DNA of 52,717 nt from an uncultured Sutterella sp. (GCA_902463725.1 CABQGK010000015.1:1-52717); one strand, 5' to 3'; positions 1 through 7,694 are shown, numbered from the stretch's first letter. Numbers and translations: made by a program. Notes: generated by a model from the letters alone, not told the origin.

Positions 1-59
1 CTATTCGTGAAGGCGGTCACACCGTCGGCGCTGGCGTGGTGGCTTCCATCATCGAGTAA
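1..59 (+). CDS. tuf: Elongation factor Tu, C-terminal end only
   Basis: Only the last 18 codons and the TAA stop are in the window. They read IREGGHTVGAGVVASIIE, the typical C-terminus of bacterial EF-Tu, which carries aminoacyl-tRNA to the ribosome as a GTP complex. A tuf gene directly before rpsJ is the usual end of the str operon in proteobacteria, so this is the tuf copy next to the S10 operon. The rest of the gene lies to the left. Confidence 0.93.
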   Translation, partial: IREGGHTVGAGVVASIIE

Positions 60-80
60 TAAAAATTATCGAGTTTTGAC

Positions 81-110
81 TTGATAAGCTAGGGGGCGGG
101 GTTGTATACT
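81..110 (+). promoter_or_regulatory. Candidate promoter for rpsJ inside the tuf terminator
   Basis: TTGATA at 81-86 and TATACT at 105-110 are 18 bases apart, a good sigma-70 fit. The -10 box lies in the loop of the terminator hairpin at 90-120. Initiation near 117 would give a leader of about 40 bases before rpsJ. Confidence 0.5.
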
Positions 111-141
111 CCGCCCCCTATGTTCTTTTTTTGTTCTTTTT
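90..141 (+). terminator. Intrinsic terminator after tuf
   Basis: A perfect 10-bp stem (TAGGGGGCGG at 90-99, CCGCCCCCTA at 111-120) has an 11-base loop and is followed by a broken T-rich run up to 141. It would end str operon transcription. The loop contains the -10 box of the promoter listed next, so the two signals overlap. Confidence 0.7.
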
Positions 142-157
142 AAAAAGGAAACCGCAA

Positions 158-469
158 ATGCAGTCTCAGCGCATTCGCATTCGCCTCAAGTCCTACGACT
201 ACAAGTTGATCGACCAGTCCGCTCTGGAAATCGTCGAAACCGCTAAGCGCACTGGCGCTGTTGTTCGTGGTCCGGTTCCCCTTCCGAACCGTATCCAGCG
301 CTTCGACATTCTTCGTTCCCCTCACGTGAACAAGACCAGCCGCGATCAGCTCGAAATCCGCACCCATCAGCGCCTGATGGACATCGTTGATCCGACCGAC
401 AAGACGGTTGACGCGCTCATGAAGCTCGATCTTCCCGCTGGTGTCGATGTCAAGATCAAGGTTCAGTAA
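158..469 (+). CDS. rpsJ: 30S ribosomal protein S10
   Basis: Encodes uS10 (103 aa), a small-subunit head protein that also acts as NusE in antitermination complexes on rRNA operons. The N-terminus MQSQRIRIRLKSYDYK is diagnostic. The frame is open 27 bases further upstream, but the ATG at 158 gives the family length and has AAGGAA at 145-150. It is the first gene of the S10 cluster, yet 168 bases and a second promoter separate it from rplC, so it may be partly expressed on its own. Confidence 0.97.
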   Translation: MQSQRIRIRLKSYDYKLIDQSALEIVETAKRTGAVVRGPVPLPNRIQRFDILRSPHVNKTSRDQLEIRTHQRLMDIVDPTDKTVDALMKLDLPAGVDVKIKVQ

Positions 470-507
470 TCAAGATTCCGACACTGTGAAAACCTCGGCT
501 ACTTCGG

Positions 508-536
508 TTGCAAAGGTTTGAAATCGCAGGTACAAT
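508..536 (+). promoter_or_regulatory. Candidate internal promoter before rplC
   Basis: TTGCAA at 508-513 and TACAAT at 531-536 have a 17-base spacer, close to the sigma-70 consensus. The predicted start near 543 would give a leader of about 95 bases before rplC. Confidence 0.55.
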
Positions 537-605
537 CGCCCTTTTCTGCCACATAAAATCAGGCTTTTTTACACTGGTTTTTCTGTGTGGTCTTTTCATA
601 ACGGT

Positions 606-625
606 CCCGGCCAATCGTAGCCGGG
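606..625 (+). promoter_or_regulatory. Leader hairpin just before rplC
   Basis: CCCGGC (606-611) pairs perfectly with GCCGGG (620-625) around an 8-base loop. It ends immediately before the GTGGAG ribosome-binding region of rplC. Its place in the leader of the L3-L4-L23 genes makes autogenous control conceivable; the sequence shows only the hairpin. Confidence 0.45.
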
Positions 626-637
626 GTGGAGAAAACA

Positions 638-1282
638 ATGAGTGATAAGCTCGGCCTCGTCGGTCGTAAGATCGGCATGACGCGTATCTTCACGGAAGAC
701 GGTGTTTCCGTTCCCGTGACTGTCGTCGATGTGTCGAATAACCGCGTCACCATGGTGAAGACGGTTGAAACCGACGGCTATAATGCAATTCAAGTCGCGT
801 TCGGCTCCAAAAAGCCCTCGCGTGTGAGCAAGCCCCTTGCTGGGCACTATGGTAAGGCTGGTGTTGAAGCCGGTTCCATGCTCAAAGAGTTCCATATCGA
901 TGCGGACAAGGTTGGCGACTTCAAGGTCGGCCAGGCTCTCTCTGCCGACATGTTCACGGAAGGCCAGAAGGTCGACGTGACCGGCACGACCATCGGTAAG
1001 GGTTTCGCTGGTGCCATCAAGCGCCACCACTTCTCGTCCAACCGCGCCTCCCACGGTAACTCCGTGACGACGCGTGCTCCCGGCTCCATCGGTAATCGTC
1101 AGGACCCGGGTCGTGTGTTCCCCGGCAAGCGCATGGCCGGTCACTTGGGCGATGTGCAGCGTACGACTCAGAATCTCGTGATCGCACGCGTTGACGCAGA
1201 ACGTCAGCTTCTGCTCGTTCGTGGCGCCGTTCCCGGTGCTAAGGGCGGCGAAGTTATCGTGCGTCCGGCGGTTAAGGCGTAA
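638..1282 (+). CDS. rplC: 50S ribosomal protein L3
   Basis: uL3, 214 aa, an early-assembly protein that binds 23S rRNA near the peptidyl transferase centre. The glutamine of the segment GNRQDPGRVFPGKRMAGH is equivalent to the residue PrmB methylates in E. coli. The start at 638 (MSDKLGLVGRK) is preferred over an in-frame ATG 12 bases upstream because GGAG precedes it at good spacing. It is followed closely by rplD. Confidence 0.97.
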   Translation: MSDKLGLVGRKIGMTRIFTEDGVSVPVTVVDVSNNRVTMVKTVETDGYNAIQVAFGSKKPSRVSKPLAGHYGKAGVEAGSMLKEFHIDADKVGDFKVGQALSADMFTEGQKVDVTGTTIGKGFAGAIKRHHFSSNRASHGNSVTTRAPGSIGNRQDPGRVFPGKRMAGHLGDVQRTTQNLVIARVDAERQLLLVRGAVPGAKGGEVIVRPAVKA

Positions 1283-1293
1283 GGAGCGAAATA

Positions 1294-1914
1294 ATGGAAC
1301 TCAATGTCCTGAACGAACAGGGTCAGAAAGTCTCGGCTGCTGACGCCGTGTTCGGTCGTGAATACAATGAAGCCCTGGTGCACCAGATCGTGGTGGCCTT
1401 CCAGGCAAACGCCCGTCTTGGTACGCGTGCCCAGCTCACCCGAGCCGCCGTGCACCATTCCACCAAGAAGCCCTGGCGTCAGAAGGGTACGGGTCGTGCC
1501 CGTTCTGGTATGACCTCCTCGCCCGTGTGGCGTGGTGGTGGCCGTGCCTTCCCGAATTCTCCGGACGAAAACTTCAGCCAGAAGGTCAACAAGAAGATGT
1601 TCCGCGCTGCGATGGCTTCCATCTACTCGAAGCTCGTTGCTGACGATCGTTTCTCTGTGGTTGAGACCATCAAGGTTGATCTCCCGAAGACGAAGGCTTT
1701 CGCTGAACAGTTGAAGACGCTTGGCCTCACCGGTAAGGTTCTTGTCCTCATCGGTAATGAAGAAAACACCGACAACCTCTTCCTCGCTTCGCGCAACATG
1801 AAGGACGTGTTGGTTGTTACCCCGCGCTACGCTGATCCGCTCTCGTTGCTCTTCTACGACAAGGTCGTGGCGACGAAGGCAGCTGTGGCTCTGATCGAGG
1901 AGATGCTGGCATGA
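1294..1914 (+). CDS. rplD: 50S ribosomal protein L4
   Basis: uL4, 206 aa. The globular body is interrupted by the long conserved loop (KKPWRQKGTGRARSG, about residues 50-65) that reaches into the peptide exit tunnel. In E. coli this protein also represses its own S10 operon by acting on the leader before rpsJ. Whether the hairpins seen here at 90-120 or 606-625 serve that role cannot be told from sequence. Its stop overlaps the rplW start by 4 bases (ATGA). Confidence 0.97.
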   Translation: MELNVLNEQGQKVSAADAVFGREYNEALVHQIVVAFQANARLGTRAQLTRAAVHHSTKKPWRQKGTGRARSGMTSSPVWRGGGRAFPNSPDENFSQKVNKKMFRAAMASIYSKLVADDRFSVVETIKVDLPKTKAFAEQLKTLGLTGKVLVLIGNEENTDNLFLASRNMKDVLVVTPRYADPLSLLFYDKVVATKAAVALIEEMLA

Positions 1915-2210
1915 ACCAGGAACGTCTTTTGAAGGTGCTCGTTGCTCCGGTTATTTCCGAAAAGAGCACGATGGTTGCTGAAAAGCTGAACCAAGCCCTG
2001 TTCGTCGTCCTCCCGGATGCCAACAAGGCCGAGGTGAAGGCTGCTGTTGAACTGCTCTTCAAGGTGCAGGTCAAGTCTGTTCAAATTCTTAACCTGAAAG
2101 GCAAGCAGAAGCGCTTTGGCCGCTTCATGGGCAAGCGTAGCGATGTTCGCAAGGCTTATGTCACGCTCGCTGAAGGTCAGGAAATCAACTTCGCGCAAGA
2201 GGTGAAGTAA
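1911..2210 (+). CDS. rplW: 50S ribosomal protein L23
   Basis: uL23, 99 aa, at the mouth of the peptide exit tunnel, where it docks trigger factor and SRP. It starts MNQERLLKVLVAPVISEKST, the canonical VISEKS motif. The gene overlaps rplD by 4 bases and rplB by 1 base, suggesting translational coupling across the three genes. Confidence 0.96.
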   Translation: MNQERLLKVLVAPVISEKSTMVAEKLNQALFVVLPDANKAEVKAAVELLFKVQVKSVQILNLKGKQKRFGRFMGKRSDVRKAYVTLAEGQEINFAQEVK

Positions 2211-3037
2211 TGGCTCTCGTCAAACTCAAGCCGACGTCCGCCGGTCGCCGTCATGCGGTTAAGGTCGTCAACAAGGAACTGCACAAGGGCAAGCCCTGGG
2301 CAGCTCTGACGGAAAAGAAGAACCGCGGCTCCGGTCGTAACAATAATGGTCATATCACCACCCGTCATAAGGGCGGTGGCCACAAGCGCGCCTATCGTAT
2401 TATCGACTTCAAGCGTCTCAAGGACGGTATTCCCGCCCGCGTTGAACGCATTGAATACGATCCGAATCGCTCCGCTAACATCGCTCTCGTCCTCTACAAG
2501 GACGGTGAACGTCGTTATGTGATTGCCCCGAAGGGCCTCGAAGTCGGTCAGGAAATCATGAATGGTCCTGAGTCCCCGATTAAGGTTGGCAACACGCTTC
2601 CGCTGCGCAACATTCCGGTTGGTACGACGATCCACTGCATCGAATTGCTTCCTGGCAAGGGTGCTCAGCTCGTCCGTGCTGCGGGCGCTTTCGCTCAGCT
2701 CGTCGCCCGTGAAGGTGACTACGCTCAGGTTCGCCTGCGTTCTGGTGAAGTTCGCCGCGTTCTTATCGAATGCCGTGCGACCATCGGTACCGTTGGCAAC
2801 GAAGAAAACAGCCTGCGTGAACTCGGTAAGGCTGGTGCCAAGCGCTGGCGCGGTATTCGTCCGACCGTTCGTGGTGTGGCGATGAACCCTGTTGACCACC
2901 CGCACGGTGGTGGTGAAGGTAAGACTGGTACGGGTCGCGCTCCTGTGACGCCGTGGGGTCAGCTCACCAAGGGCTATCGCACCCGCAATAGCAAGCGTAC
3001 GGATTCCATGATCGTTACGCGTCGCAATCGTAAATAA
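2210..3037 (+). CDS. rplB: 50S ribosomal protein L2
   Basis: uL2, 275 aa, a universally conserved 23S rRNA-binding protein needed for subunit association and peptidyl transferase activity. The signature NPVDHPHGGGEG with its conserved histidine lies near residue 228, and the basic tail ends in TRRNRK. TAATG couples it to rplW, and AGGTGA precedes the start. Confidence 0.97.
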   Translation: MALVKLKPTSAGRRHAVKVVNKELHKGKPWAALTEKKNRGSGRNNNGHITTRHKGGGHKRAYRIIDFKRLKDGIPARVERIEYDPNRSANIALVLYKDGERRYVIAPKGLEVGQEIMNGPESPIKVGNTLPLRNIPVGTTIHCIELLPGKGAQLVRAAGAFAQLVAREGDYAQVRLRSGEVRRVLIECRATIGTVGNEENSLRELGKAGAKRWRGIRPTVRGVAMNPVDHPHGGGEGKTGTGRAPVTPWGQLTKGYRTRNSKRTDSMIVTRRNRK

Positions 3038-3048
3038 GGGGGCCTAGG

Positions 3049-3327
3049 ATGTCTCGTTCTTTGAAAAAAGGCCCGTTTGTTGACGGGCACCTGATGAAGA
3101 AAGTTGAAGCTGCCCAGGCTAGCCGCGACAAGCGTCCGCTCAAGACCTGGTCCCGTCGCTCGACGATTCTTCCTGAGTTCATCGGTCTGACGATCGCTGT
3201 TCATAACGGCCGTCAACATGTACCGGTGTACATTAATGAAAATATGGTCGGCCACAAGCTCGGTGAATTTGCGTTGACCCGCACGTTCAAGGGCCATGCC
3301 GCCGGTGATAAGAAGGTGGGTAAGTAA
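3049..3327 (+). CDS. rpsS: 30S ribosomal protein S19
   Basis: uS19, 92 aa, which forms a complex with S13 in the head of the small subunit near the A site. It starts MSRSLKKGPFVDGHL and contains GHKLGEFALTRTF, both hallmark segments. Its TAA stop is immediately followed by the rplV ATG with no spacer. Confidence 0.97.
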   Translation: MSRSLKKGPFVDGHLMKKVEAAQASRDKRPLKTWSRRSTILPEFIGLTIAVHNGRQHVPVYINENMVGHKLGEFALTRTFKGHAAGDKKVGK

Positions 3328-3669
3328 ATGGAAACTACTGCTATCGTTCGTGGTGTCCGCCTCTCGGCTCAGAAGGGTCGTTTGGTTGCTGACCTCGTTC
3401 GCGGTAAGCCCGTGGACAAGGCCCTCGCCATCCTCACGTTCACGCAGAAGCGTGCCGCCGGCATCATCAAGAAGGCCCTCGAGAGTGCGATTGCCAACGC
3501 TGAGCACAACGACGGTGCTGACATTGATCAGTTGGTTGTGACCAAGATTCACGTGGAAAAGGCTGCTACGTTGCGTCGTTTCGCTGCCCGTGCTAAGGGT
3601 CGTGGTACTCGCATCAACAAGCAGACTGCCCACATCTACATTACTGTTGGCGACGCGAAAGCTAAATAA
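3328..3669 (+). CDS. rplV: 50S ribosomal protein L22
   Basis: uL22, 113 aa. The long beta-hairpin (RAKGRGTRINKQTAHI, about residues 88-103) lines the exit tunnel; changes there give macrolide resistance in other bacteria. No change can be called here without a reference. It begins directly at the end of rpsS. Confidence 0.96.
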   Translation: METTAIVRGVRLSAQKGRLVADLVRGKPVDKALAILTFTQKRAAGIIKKALESAIANAEHNDGADIDQLVVTKIHVEKAATLRRFAARAKGRGTRINKQTAHIYITVGDAKAK

Positions 3670-3678
3670 AGGTGTACC

Positions 3679-4452
3679 ATGGGTCAGAAAATTAATCCCA
3701 CCGGCTTCCGTCTTCCCGTGACGCGTAATTGGACGTCGCGCTGGTACGCGGTTGGCCGTGATTTTTCCCGCACGCTCGGTGAAGACCTGGCTGTTCGCAA
3801 GTTCCTCATGCAGAAGCTTCGCAACGCCAGCGTCAGCCGCATTCTCATCGAACGTCCCGCTAATACCGCTCGTATCACGATCTACACGGCTCGTCCTGGT
3901 ATCGTGATTGGCAAGCAGGGTGCTGACATTGAAGCCATCAAGGCTGAAGTGCAGAAGATGATGGGTGTTGCTGTTCACGTCAACATCGAAGAAGTGCGCC
4001 GTCCTGAACTCGACGCTCAGCTCATTGCTGACGGCATCACGCAGCAGCTCGAAAAGCGCGTTATGTTCCGCCGTGCGATGAAGCGTGCCATGCAGAACGC
4101 CATGCGTCTTGGTGCTCTTGGCATCAAGATCATGTCCTCTGGCCGTTTGAACGGTGCGGATATCGCTCGTTCCGAATGGTACCGTGAAGGCCGTGTGCCG
4201 CTTCACACGCTCCGTGCCAACATCGACTACGGCTTCTCCGAAGCCAACACCACCTACGGCGTGGTCGGTGTTAAGGTCTGGGTTTACAAGGGAGATAACT
4301 TCGGCGCTGAAGAAGCTCAGGAAGCTGCTCCCCGTGAAGATCGTCGTGCCCGCCGTGCGGGTGACCGCCCCGGCAAGCAGCCCGGTGCCCGTCGTCCTGG
4401 CCGTCGCGACAACAAGCAGGCCCGCAAGGTCGGCGCTAATGACGGAGAATAA
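3679..4452 (+). CDS. rpsC: 30S ribosomal protein S3
   Basis: uS3, 257 aa, part of the mRNA entry channel. It starts MGQKINPTGFRLPVTRNW and carries the KH-domain loop IVIGKQGADI near residues 75-84. Compared with E. coli (233 aa) it has an extra C-terminal tail rich in R, G and K, a feature I associate with betaproteobacterial S3. AAGGTG lies just before the start. Confidence 0.97.
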   Translation: MGQKINPTGFRLPVTRNWTSRWYAVGRDFSRTLGEDLAVRKFLMQKLRNASVSRILIERPANTARITIYTARPGIVIGKQGADIEAIKAEVQKMMGVAVHVNIEEVRRPELDAQLIADGITQQLEKRVMFRRAMKRAMQNAMRLGALGIKIMSSGRLNGADIARSEWYREGRVPLHTLRANIDYGFSEANTTYGVVGVKVWVYKGDNFGAEEAQEAAPREDRRARRAGDRPGKQPGARRPGRRDNKQARKVGANDGE

Positions 4453-4454
4453 CG

Positions 4455-4871
4455 ATGCTGCAACCGAATCGTCGCAAATATCGTAAGGATCAGAAGGGCC
4501 GTAACTATGGTCTCGCTACGCGCGGTGCCAATGTTTCGTTCGGTGCCTTTGGTCTTAAGACTTTGGAACGCGGCCGCATTACGGCCCGTCAGATCGAAGC
4601 TGCCCGTCGTGCCATCACCCGCCACATCAAGCGTGGTGGCCGCGTGTGGATCCGTATCTTCCCGGACAAGCCCATTTCCAGCAAGCCTGCTGAAGTCCGA
4701 ATGGGTAACGGTAAGGGTAATCCTGAATACTGGGTCGCCCTCGTGCAGCCGGGCCGCGTGCTTTATGAAATGGACGGGGTCGATGAGCAGCTCGCTCGCG
4801 AAGCCTTTGCGCTCGCAGCCGCTAAGTTGCCCGTGAAGACCACGTTTGTTGTCCGCCAGATCGGCATGTAA
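4455..4871 (+). CDS. rplP: 50S ribosomal protein L16
   Basis: uL16, 138 aa, located near the A site of the large subunit and important for late assembly. The start MLQPNRRKYRKDQKGRN is typical. The gene begins 2 bases after the rpsC stop, and rpmC follows after a strong AAGGAGACGG ribosome-binding site. Confidence 0.97.
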   Translation: MLQPNRRKYRKDQKGRNYGLATRGANVSFGAFGLKTLERGRITARQIEAARRAITRHIKRGGRVWIRIFPDKPISSKPAEVRMGNGKGNPEYWVALVQPGRVLYEMDGVDEQLAREAFALAAAKLPVKTTFVVRQIGM

Positions 4872-4881
4872 GGAGACGGAC

Positions 4882-5073
4882 ATGAACGCAAAAGATCTGC
4901 GCGCCAAGGATGAGGCTGCGCTCAAAGAAGAACTGAAGGCTCTGCTCGATACGGAATTCAAACTCCGTATGCAGAAGGCCACTCAGCAGCTTACCAACAC
5001 GAACTCGTTGCGTACGACGCGTCGCGATATCGCTCGCGTGCGCACGGTCCTTACTGAAAAGGCCACGAAATGA
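4882..5073 (+). CDS. rpmC: 50S ribosomal protein L29
   Basis: uL29, 63 aa, a two-helix protein beside L23 at the tunnel exit. The start MNAKDLRAKDEAALKEEL is chosen because AAGGAG lies 7 bases upstream; longer in-frame starts would run back into rplP. The stop overlaps the rpsQ start by 4 bases (ATGA). Confidence 0.95.
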   Translation: MNAKDLRAKDEAALKEELKALLDTEFKLRMQKATQQLTNTNSLRTTRRDIARVRTVLTEKATK

Positions 5074-5336
5074 CGGAAGAAAACCAGTCTTTGACCCGTA
5101 CCCTCCAGGGTACCGTTGTCAGCAACAAGATGCAGAAGACTGTTACGGTCCTCGTGGAACGTAAAGTTCAGCATCCGCTGTATGGCAAGTACGTCGTCAA
5201 GAGCAAGAAGTATGCTGCTCATGATGACATTGGCTGCACGGAAGGCGACAAGGTTGAAATCGCTGAATCCCGTCCCTACTCCAAGACGGTGTCTTGGAAG
5301 GTGACGAAGGTTCTGCAGAAGGCCGTGATCGTCTAA
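5070..5336 (+). CDS. rpsQ: 30S ribosomal protein S17
   Basis: uS17, 88 aa, an OB-fold protein that binds 16S rRNA early in assembly. The segment LQGTVVSNKMQKTVTVLVER is the family signature. It is the last gene of the S10 operon, as in E. coli; a terminator follows about 45 bases downstream. Confidence 0.96.
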   Translation: MTEENQSLTRTLQGTVVSNKMQKTVTVLVERKVQHPLYGKYVVKSKKYAAHDDIGCTEGDKVEIAESRPYSKTVSWKVTKVLQKAVIV

Positions 5337-5381
5337 TTCGGATTGCGCTCTGAGCTTTTAGAGCGCTTATCCCTGCAGCAG

Positions 5382-5440
5382 CTTCCACCCGTTGCGGTAT
5401 CGTCTAAAAACGATATCTTGCGCGGGTGGAAGATTTTTTT
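5382..5440 (+). terminator. Strong terminator ending the S10 operon
   Basis: CTTCCACCCG (5382-5391) pairs with CGGGTGGAAG (5423-5432), an inner TATCG/CGATA stem (5398-5402, 5411-5415) adds to it, and seven T residues follow at 5434-5440. A smaller hairpin, GCGCTCT/AGAGCGC (5345-5366), precedes it without a T run. Confidence 0.85.
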
Positions 5441-5474
5441 GAGGGAAGCACAGCGCTCACTCTCAAAAAAATCT
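5431..5474 (+). repeat. 13-bp inverted repeat over the terminator T run
   Basis: AGATTTTTTTGAG (5431-5443) is perfectly complementary to CTCAAAAAAATCT (5462-5474), with an 18-base loop. The left arm contains the whole T run of the preceding terminator, so RNA read beyond 5474 can lock that run into a second hairpin. Confidence 0.6.
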
Positions 5475-5484
5475 ATCCTTCCGC

Positions 5485-5513
5485 TTGCACGCATGACTGA
5501 ATTCGTCTATAGT
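5485..5513 (+). promoter_or_regulatory. Candidate spc operon promoter
   Basis: TTGCAC (5485-5490) and TATAGT (5508-5513) with a 17-base spacer form a near-consensus sigma-70 promoter. A start near 5520 leaves a leader of about 175 bases before rplN. The leader holds a perfect 9-bp hairpin, ATCGCCCGG/CCGGGCGAT (5523-5531, 5551-5559), and a small TCCCG-AAA-CGGGA hairpin (5636-5648). Confidence 0.7.
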
Positions 5514-5693
5514 GCCAAGTCTATCGCCCGGGATACCTCCTAGCGGTGTGCCGGGCGATTCTTCTCGGGGTAGATGATATCCGCCTCCCCCTGACATTGA
5601 GCAGGGCTTCCGAGACGGCCATCAGCTATCCTTCCTCCCGAAACGGGACCAATACTATCCGCTAATGTGGAATAAGTTGGGATTTTACAAACC

Positions 5694-6062
5694 ATGATTC
5701 AGATGCAAAGCCGACTGGACGTAGCCGACAATACCGGCGCTCGTTCAGTGATGTGTATCAAGGTGTTGGGCGGCTCGAAGCGCCGTTATGCCAACATCGG
5801 TGACGTCATCAAGGTGACTGTCAAAGAAGCGGCTCCTCGTGGCCGCGTCAAGAAGGGTGAAGTCTACAACGCAGTGGTCGTGCGTACCGCGAGCGGTGTT
5901 CGTCGCCCCGACGGCTCGTCCATCAATTTCGATGGCAATGCCGCCGTTCTTCTTAACAGCAAGTTGGAGCCGATTGGCACCCGTATCTTCGGGCCGGTGA
6001 CGCGTGAACTGCGTACCGAGCAGTTTATGAAGATCGTGTCGCTCGCTCCTGAAGTTCTTTAA
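5694..6062 (+). CDS. rplN: 50S ribosomal protein L14
   Basis: uL14, 122 aa, part of the subunit interface and the docking point of the silencing factor RsfS. It starts MIQMQSRLDVADNTGAR and includes the conserved IFGPVTREL segment. The ribosome-binding site is weak: only GGGA about 15 bases before the ATG. The long structured leader may therefore matter for initiation. First gene of the spc operon. Confidence 0.96.
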   Translation: MIQMQSRLDVADNTGARSVMCIKVLGGSKRRYANIGDVIKVTVKEAAPRGRVKKGEVYNAVVVRTASGVRRPDGSSINFDGNAAVLLNSKLEPIGTRIFGPVTRELRTEQFMKIVSLAPEVL

Positions 6063-6076
6063 TTAAAGGAGAAGCG

Positions 6077-6397
6077 ATGCAGCGTATCCGTAAGGGTGAC
6101 GAAGTTATCGTCATTGCCGGCCGTGATAAAGGCACCAAAGGCACCGTCCTCTCCCGCGTCGATGACCGTCATGTGATCGTCGAAGGCGTGAATGTGGTCA
6201 AGAAGCACACCCGCCCCAACCCGCAGCTCGGGATTGTTGGTGGGATCGTCGACAAAACCAAGCCGATCGATCAGTCCAACCTCATGTTGCTGAATCCGGC
6301 CACAGGCAAGGGTGACCGCGTCGCCTTCAAGGAAGTCGACGGCAAGAAGGTTCGTGTTTTCAAGAGCAACGGCGCTGTTGTCGGCGCTAAGGCTTAA
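6077..6397 (+). CDS. rplX: 50S ribosomal protein L24
   Basis: uL24, 106 aa, one of the two proteins that start 50S assembly. The KOW motif is visible near the N-terminus (KGDEVIVIAGRDKGTKGTV). AAAGGAG gives a strong ribosome-binding site. The TAA stop lies just before the rplE ribosome-binding site. Confidence 0.96.
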   Translation: MQRIRKGDEVIVIAGRDKGTKGTVLSRVDDRHVIVEGVNVVKKHTRPNPQLGIVGGIVDKTKPIDQSNLMLLNPATGKGDRVAFKEVDGKKVRVFKSNGAVVGAKA

Positions 6398-6408
6398 TGA
6401 GGGTGACA

Positions 6409-6948
6409 ATGTCTCGTTTTAATTCTTTGTATCACGACACCATTGTCCCCGAACTGATGAAGCAGTTCGGCTATAAGACGACGATGCAGGTTCCGCGTAT
6501 CACCAAGATCACGCTGAACATGGGTGTCGGTGAAGCCGTTAACGACAAGAAGCTGGTTGACAATGCCGTGGCTGACATGACCAAGATTGCTGGTCAGAAG
6601 CCGGTTGTCACGCGTACCCGCAAGGCTATCGCCAACTTCAAGATCCGTGAGAACATGCCCATTGGTTGCATGGTCACGCTTCGTGGCGAACGCATGTACG
6701 ACTTCCTCGATCGTCTCGTCACGGTGGCTTTCCCCCGTGTTCGTGACTTCCGCGGTGTTTCTGGCCGTGCCTTTGATGGTCGCGGTAACTACAACATCGG
6801 CCTGAAGGAACAGATCATCTTCCCGGAAATCGAGTACGACAAGATCGACGCCGTCCGCGGGATGAACATTTCGATTACTACGACGGCGAAGACCGACGCT
6901 GAGGCCAAGGCACTCTTGGCAGGCTTCCACTTCCCGTTCCGTAACTGA
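6409..6948 (+). CDS. rplE: 50S ribosomal protein L5
   Basis: uL5, 179 aa, which binds 5S rRNA and contacts P-site tRNA. An ATG at 6397 overlaps the rplX stop, but the start at 6409 (MSRFNSLYHD) gives the exact length of the E. coli protein and has GAGGGTG before it. The segment ITLNMGVGEA is characteristic. In E. coli, S8 represses the spc operon at the start of this message. Confidence 0.95.
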   Translation: MSRFNSLYHDTIVPELMKQFGYKTTMQVPRITKITLNMGVGEAVNDKKLVDNAVADMTKIAGQKPVVTRTRKAIANFKIRENMPIGCMVTLRGERMYDFLDRLVTVAFPRVRDFRGVSGRAFDGRGNYNIGLKEQIIFPEIEYDKIDAVRGMNISITTTAKTDAEAKALLAGFHFPFRN

Positions 6949-6961
6949 GGATAGACGCAAA

Positions 6962-7267
6962 ATGGCAAAACTTGCTCTGATTAACCGTGAAGCCAAGCGT
7001 GCTGCTACGGTTGCCAAGTACGCGGCCAAGCGCGCCGCCCTCAAGGAAATTATTAACGACGCTACCCGCTCGATGGAAGAACGTCTCGAAGCCCGTGCGA
7101 AGCTGCAGGCTCTGCCGCGTGACGCCAGCCCGGTGCGCCAGCGTAACCGCTGCGCCATCACCGGCCGTCCCCGCGGAACGTTCCGCAAGTTCGGTTTGTG
7201 CCGCGGCATGATCCGTGAAGCCGCCATGCGCGGTGATATTCCTGGCCTGGTCAAGGCTAGCTGGTAA
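6962..7267 (+). CDS. rpsN: 30S ribosomal protein S14, zinc-free form
   Basis: uS14, 101 aa, in the small-subunit head. It is the long form; the four-cysteine zinc site of the short form is absent, and only two cysteines occur (NRCAITGRPRG and FGLCRG). It therefore should not need zinc. Spacing to rplE and rpsH is 13 and 17 bases. Confidence 0.96.
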   Translation: MAKLALINREAKRAATVAKYAAKRAALKEIINDATRSMEERLEARAKLQALPRDASPVRQRNRCAITGRPRGTFRKFGLCRGMIREAAMRGDIPGLVKASW

Positions 7268-7284
7268 GCGAGGAGATTACGACA

Positions 7285-7680
7285 ATGAGTATGAGTGATC
7301 CGATCGCCGACATGCTGACCCGCATTCGCAACGGGCAGATCGTCGAGAAGGCCGAAGTGGTGATGCCGTCCTCCAAACTGAAGGTCGCCATCGCTAAGGT
7401 TCTCAAGGATGAAGGTTACATCGACGGCTATACCGTCGACGCCAACGAAGGTAAGCCTGAACTTCACATTGGGCTCAAGTACTATGCTGGCCGTCCTGTG
7501 ATTGAACGCATTGAACGCGTTTCCCGTCCTGGCCTGCGTATCTACAAGAACCACGGTTCTATCCCCCAGGTCATGAATGGCCTTGGTATCGCCATCGTCT
7601 CCACGCCGCGCGGTGTGATGACGGACCGTGCGGCTCGCGCCGCGGGTATCGGCGGTGAAGTTCTCTGCTACGTCGCCTAA
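7285..7680 (+). CDS. rpsH: 30S ribosomal protein S8
   Basis: uS8, 131 aa, binds the central domain of 16S rRNA and, in E. coli, represses the spc operon. It starts MSMSDPIADMLTRIRNGQ; the second methionine at 7291 is an equally possible start. The GGVMTDRAAR-like segment near the C-terminus (PRGVMTDRAARAAG) is typical. Confidence 0.96.
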   Translation: MSMSDPIADMLTRIRNGQIVEKAEVVMPSSKLKVAIAKVLKDEGYIDGYTVDANEGKPELHIGLKYYAGRPVIERIERVSRPGLRIYKNHGSIPQVMNGLGIAIVSTPRGVMTDRAARAAGIGGEVLCYVA

Positions 7681-7694
7681 CCAAGGAGTGTGAA

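Noticed and set aside
2974..4206. Long open frame (410 codons) on the minus strand opposite rpsS, rplV and rpsC
   Set aside because: It lies wholly opposite highly conserved ribosomal genes; codon bias of such genes keeps the opposite frame free of stops. The translation resembles no family.
5343..5543. 66-codon frame in the rpsQ-rplN spacer
   Set aside because: It runs through a terminator, an inverted repeat and a promoter; these signals explain the DNA better than a peptide does.
6394..7554. 386-codon minus-strand frame opposite rplE, rpsN and rpsH
   Set aside because: Same artefact of biased codon use in ribosomal genes; no ribosome-binding site and no recognisable domain.
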